NCBI GenBank assembly: GCA_035628035.1
Contig: DASPKS010000099.1
Span: 1 to 8,120, forward strand
DNA from: DASPKS01 sp035628035
GTDB taxonomy: Bacteria; Bacteroidota; Rhodothermia; Rhodothermales; Rubricoccaceae
Length of the DNA stretch: 8,120 bases
Direction: 5' to 3'
Below the pieces are notes generated by a model. That model had not been told where the DNA came from. It ran no database searches and was given only the letters and a program-made list of their open reading frames with translations. The position numbers and the translations under genes were made by a program. Below, piece after piece: positions 6,381-8,120 of this stretch. Within the stretch, counting starts at the first letter, position 1. Every line of letters begins with the position of its first letter.

Positions 6381-6410
6381 AACGGTCCGTTCTGATCAGA
6401 ACGGACCGTT
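6381..6410 (-). terminator. perfect-palindrome terminator of tRNA-Ala
   Basis: The 30 bases form an exact inverted repeat with half-site AACGGTCCGTTCTGA. RNA would fold into a 13-bp stem with a GATC loop. On the minus strand the hairpin lies 6 nt past the tRNA 3' end and is followed by the T-rich tract TTTCTCGTTTCT, as expected for intrinsic termination. On the plus strand it is followed by G-rich sequence, so it would stop transcription from the convergent orphan gene only weakly, though it may still protect that mRNA's 3' end. Confidence 0.8.
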
Positions 6411-6416
6411 CGGGCG

Positions 6417-6489
6417 TGGAGCTAAGCGGATTCGAACCGCTGACCTCTTGAATGCCATTCAAGCGCTCTACCAACTGAGCTATAGCCCC
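6417..6489 (-). tRNA. tRNA-Ala (anticodon GGC)
   Basis: The minus strand folds into a full 73-nt cloverleaf. The acceptor GGGGCTA pairs with TAGCTCC and includes the G3-U70 wobble pair that is the alanine identity element. The D arm is GCTC-AGTTGGTA-GAGC, and the anticodon stem CTTGA/TCAAG holds the loop ATGGCAT with anticodon GGC. The variable loop is AGGTC and the T arm is AGCGG-TTCGAAT-CCGCT. The discriminator base is A. The next bases are CGC, so CCA is not encoded and must be added after transcription. It is a single tRNA gene with its own promoter (6501-6532) and terminator (6381-6410). It would decode GCC and GCT, and GCC is abundant in these genes. Confidence 0.97.
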
Positions 6490-6500
6490 GGCTGGGACGC

Positions 6501-6532
6501 GAAAAATAGCCTTCCGGGGGCGCCGGTGTCAA
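6501..6532 (-). promoter_or_regulatory. promoter of tRNA-Ala
   Basis: On the minus strand, TTGACA (6532-6527) is followed after 18 nt by TATTTTTC (6508-6501). This fits both a sigma-70-like reading and the TTG/TAnnTTTG arrangement. The tRNA 5' end follows about 12 nt later. The A/T-rich box stands out against the GC-rich background. Confidence 0.65.
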
Positions 6533-6585
6533 TCGGAGGCTCTGCGAAGATCGGCAAACGGGAGGGCACGCAGGGCCCTACGCGG

Positions 6586-6593
6586 TAGCTTCC
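6586..6593 (+). promoter_or_regulatory. candidate -7 element of thrA (TAGCTTCC)
   Basis: TAGCTTCC resembles the TATCTTCC box before 3605 and lies 21 nt before the thrA ATG, implying a very short leader. No convincing -33 element is visible. The box lies in the loop region of a possible stem GCAGGG/CCCTGC (6570-6575 with 6598-6603). No threonine leader peptide, T-box or riboswitch was recognised in 6490-6614. Confidence 0.3.
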
Positions 6594-6614
6594 GCCGCCC
6601 TGCCTCTGCGCCCG

Positions 6615-8120
6615 ATGCCCGACGTCGCCCGCCCCTACCACGTCGCCAAGTTTGGCGGGACGTCCGTCGGGACGCCGGAGCGGGTGCGGCGCGTGGTCGA
6701 CCTCTCGATGGCGACGCCGGACGGCTTCCGCCGCGTGGTGGTGGTGAGCGCGTTCGGGGGCGTGACCGACCGCCTCCTCGCGGCCCTCGCGGCGGCCGAG
6801 CGGCGGACGGGCGAGCACCGCGCCATCCTCGACGAGCTGCGTCAGCGCCACGCCGAAGCCGTCGCCGCCCTCGCCCGCAACGACGAGGAGGAAACGCTCA
6901 CCCAGCAGCTCGACACGCTCTGGGCCGAGGTGCGCGACCTCCTCGAAGGGGTTTTCTTGTTACGGGAGTGTACCCCACGATTCCAGGATGCCATTGTGTC
7001 GGCGGGCGAACGGGCGAGCGTGCCGCTCGTCGCCGCGGCCTTCCGCGCAGCGGGCCACGAGGCGGCCGCTTTGGAAGCCACCGCCTTCGTCCGCACCGAC
7101 GACCGCTTCGGCGAGGCGACGGTGGACTTCGAAACCACCGGCCGGCTCGTCCGGGAGGCGTTCGACGCGCTGCCGGACGGCGCCGTCCCCATCGTGACGG
7201 GGTTCATTGCCTCCACACCCGAGGGCGTGACGACGACGCTCGGCCGGTCCGGCTCGGACTACACGGCCACCATCCTCGCGGGCGCGCTCGACGCCGCCGA
7301 GTGCGTGATCTGGACCGACGTCGACGGCGTGCTCTCGGCCGACCCCCGGCTCGTCCCCGAAGCGTTCACGCTCCCCGCGCTGAGCTACGCCGAGGCGGGC
7401 GAGCTGGCCCACTTCGGCGCCAAGGTGCTCCACCCGCGCACGATGCGGCCGCTGCAGCGAAAGGGCATCCCGCTCGTCATCAAGAACACCCTCAACCCCG
7501 AGCACCCCGGCACGCGGATCGGCCCCGACCGCCCAGCCGCCGCCGGCCACATCAAGGCGCTCACGGCCGTGCGCGGGGCCGCGCTCGTCCGCCTCGACGG
7601 CGCAGGCGTGCTCGGCGTGCCCGACCTCACGGCCCGCGCCTTCGCCACCCTCGCCGACGCCGGGCTCGACGTGCTCCTCATCGCGCAGGCCTCCAGCGAA
7701 GGGAGCCTCTGCTTCGCGGTTCGCGAGGGCGAGGCGGAGCAGGTCACGCGGCTGCTGCGGAAGGCGTTCGACCGCGAGTGCGCGCGGGGCGACCTCCAGG
7801 GGATCGACGCCGAGGGAGGCGCGGCCGTCGTCGCGGCGGTGGGCGACTTCATCGACCGCGCGCCGGGGCTGGCGGGGCGGCTCTTCGCCACGCTCGGCCG
7901 CGCCCACGTGAACGTGCGCGCCATCGCGCAGGGGGCGAGCGAGCACAACCTCTCGGCCGTCGTCGAGGACGCCGACGCCGCGCGGGCGGTCCGCGCGCTC
8001 CACGAGGCGTTCGCCCTCCGCCGCCTCCGCGCGCACGTGTTCGTGATCGGGACGGGTACGCTGGGCACGCGTCTCCTCACGATGCTGGACGAGCGGGCCG
8101 ACGCCCTCCGCGAGGGTGGG
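6615..8120 (+). CDS. thrA: bifunctional aspartokinase / homoserine dehydrogenase, 3' end outside window
   Basis: The cytoplasmic enzyme phosphorylates aspartate (first step) and reduces aspartate semialdehyde to homoserine (third step) in threonine/methionine synthesis. The frame stays open from ATG 6615 to the window end (502 residues). Kinase motifs are in order: KFGGTSVG (12-19), VVVSAFGGVTD from about residue 47, RTDDRFGEA, GRSGSDYTA (210-218), WTDVDGV (233-239) with ADPR (242-245), and FGAKVLHPRTM (267-277). Two ACT regulatory domains follow at about 313-390 and 403-470. The NAD(P)-binding start of the dehydrogenase, VFVIGTGTLG with Gly479, Gly481 and Gly484, confirms the fusion. Most of the dehydrogenase is missing; the full protein should be about 810-830 residues. 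The paired ACT domains imply feedback control, by threonine in the E. coli homologue. No Shine-Dalgarno precedes the start. Codons at 6951-6995 are unusually A/T-ending although the protein there is conserved kinase sequence. thrB and thrC may follow downstream. Confidence 0.96.
   Translation, partial: MPDVARPYHVAKFGGTSVGTPERVRRVVDLSMATPDGFRRVVVVSAFGGVTDRLLAALAAAERRTGEHRAILDELRQRHAEAVAALARNDEEETLTQQLDTLWAEVRDLLEGVFLLRECTPRFQDAIVSAGERASVPLVAAAFRAAGHEAAALEATAFVRTDDRFGEATVDFETTGRLVREAFDALPDGAVPIVTGFIASTPEGVTTTLGRSGSDYTATILAGALDAAECVIWTDVDGVLSADPRLVPEAFTLPALSYAEAGELAHFGAKVLHPRTMRPLQRKGIPLVIKNTLNPEHPGTRIGPDRPAAAGHIKALTAVRGAALVRLDGAGVLGVPDLTARAFATLADAGLDVLLIAQASSEGSLCFAVREGEAEQVTRLLRKAFDRECARGDLQGIDAEGGAAVVAAVGDFIDRAPGLAGRLFATLGRAHVNVRAIAQGASEHNLSAVVEDADAARAVRALHEAFALRRLRAHVFVIGTGTLGTRLLTMLDERADALREGG

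Noticed and set aside
6091..6474. Minus-strand open frame starting MVERLNGIQEVSGSNPLSST
   Set aside because: The N-terminal segment is the translation of the tRNA-Ala gene and its flank, a well-known false protein. The rest is antisense to the orphan gene.
6960..8036. Minus-strand open frame of about 358 codons opposite thrA
   Set aside because: It has low-complexity Arg/Glu/Gly/Ala composition, while the plus strand carries all aspartokinase motifs in order.
1..8120. CRISPR array, insertion sequence, integrase, toxin-antitoxin or biosynthetic cluster
   Set aside because: No regularly spaced direct repeats, transposase or recombinase motifs, or paired small toxin/antitoxin genes were seen on either strand. 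The genes are efflux, envelope, tRNA and amino-acid synthesis, plus two orphans.

Overview
The window is very GC-rich (about 70% by eye, with strong G/C preference at third codon positions). It reads as a chromosomal segment from a high-GC member of the Bacteroidota/Rhodothermota, for example a Rhodothermia or Rubricoccaceae-like marine bacterium. Three things support this: Bacteroidota-type -7 boxes (TAnnTTTG-like) upstream of genes, most clearly at 5833-5840; mostly absent Shine-Dalgarno sites; and a DUF4105/Lnb-type gene, a family common in Bacteroidota. The placement is an inference, because no 16S rRNA or marker protein could be compared.

Layout. Positions 1-3552 hold the end of a multidrug-efflux operon: the C-terminal two-thirds of an RND inner-membrane permease, overlapping by 8 nt a TolC-family outer-membrane factor. 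The periplasmic adaptor is probably upstream of the window. Positions 3605-5025 hold a second, tightly coupled pair: a secreted lipocalin-like protein and a DUF4105/Lnb-like lipoprotein that could act on the N-termini of lipoproteins. Converging on this pair is a minus-strand gene (5111-5626) for a small two-helix membrane protein of unknown family.

An intergenic region of 242 nt (5627-5868) carries divergent promoter candidates. After it comes an orphan plus-strand gene (5869-6348) for a 159-residue cysteine-containing protein. Next is a minus-strand tRNA-Ala(GGC) gene with its own promoter and a 30-bp perfect palindrome as terminator. From 6615 to the window end runs thrA, a bifunctional aspartokinase/homoserine dehydrogenase cut just after the start of the dehydrogenase domain.

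Functional links. The RND permease and TolC protein are parts of one tripartite pump. The lipocalin-like/Lnb-like pair is an envelope module. ThrA makes the first and third steps of the aspartate-to-threonine/methionine route. The two orphan genes between 5111 and 6348 have no assigned role. No insertion sequence, transposase, integrase or CRISPR array was seen. Most of the window is core-type genome; the DUF4105 lipoprotein and the cysteine-containing orphan are the parts most worth following up.
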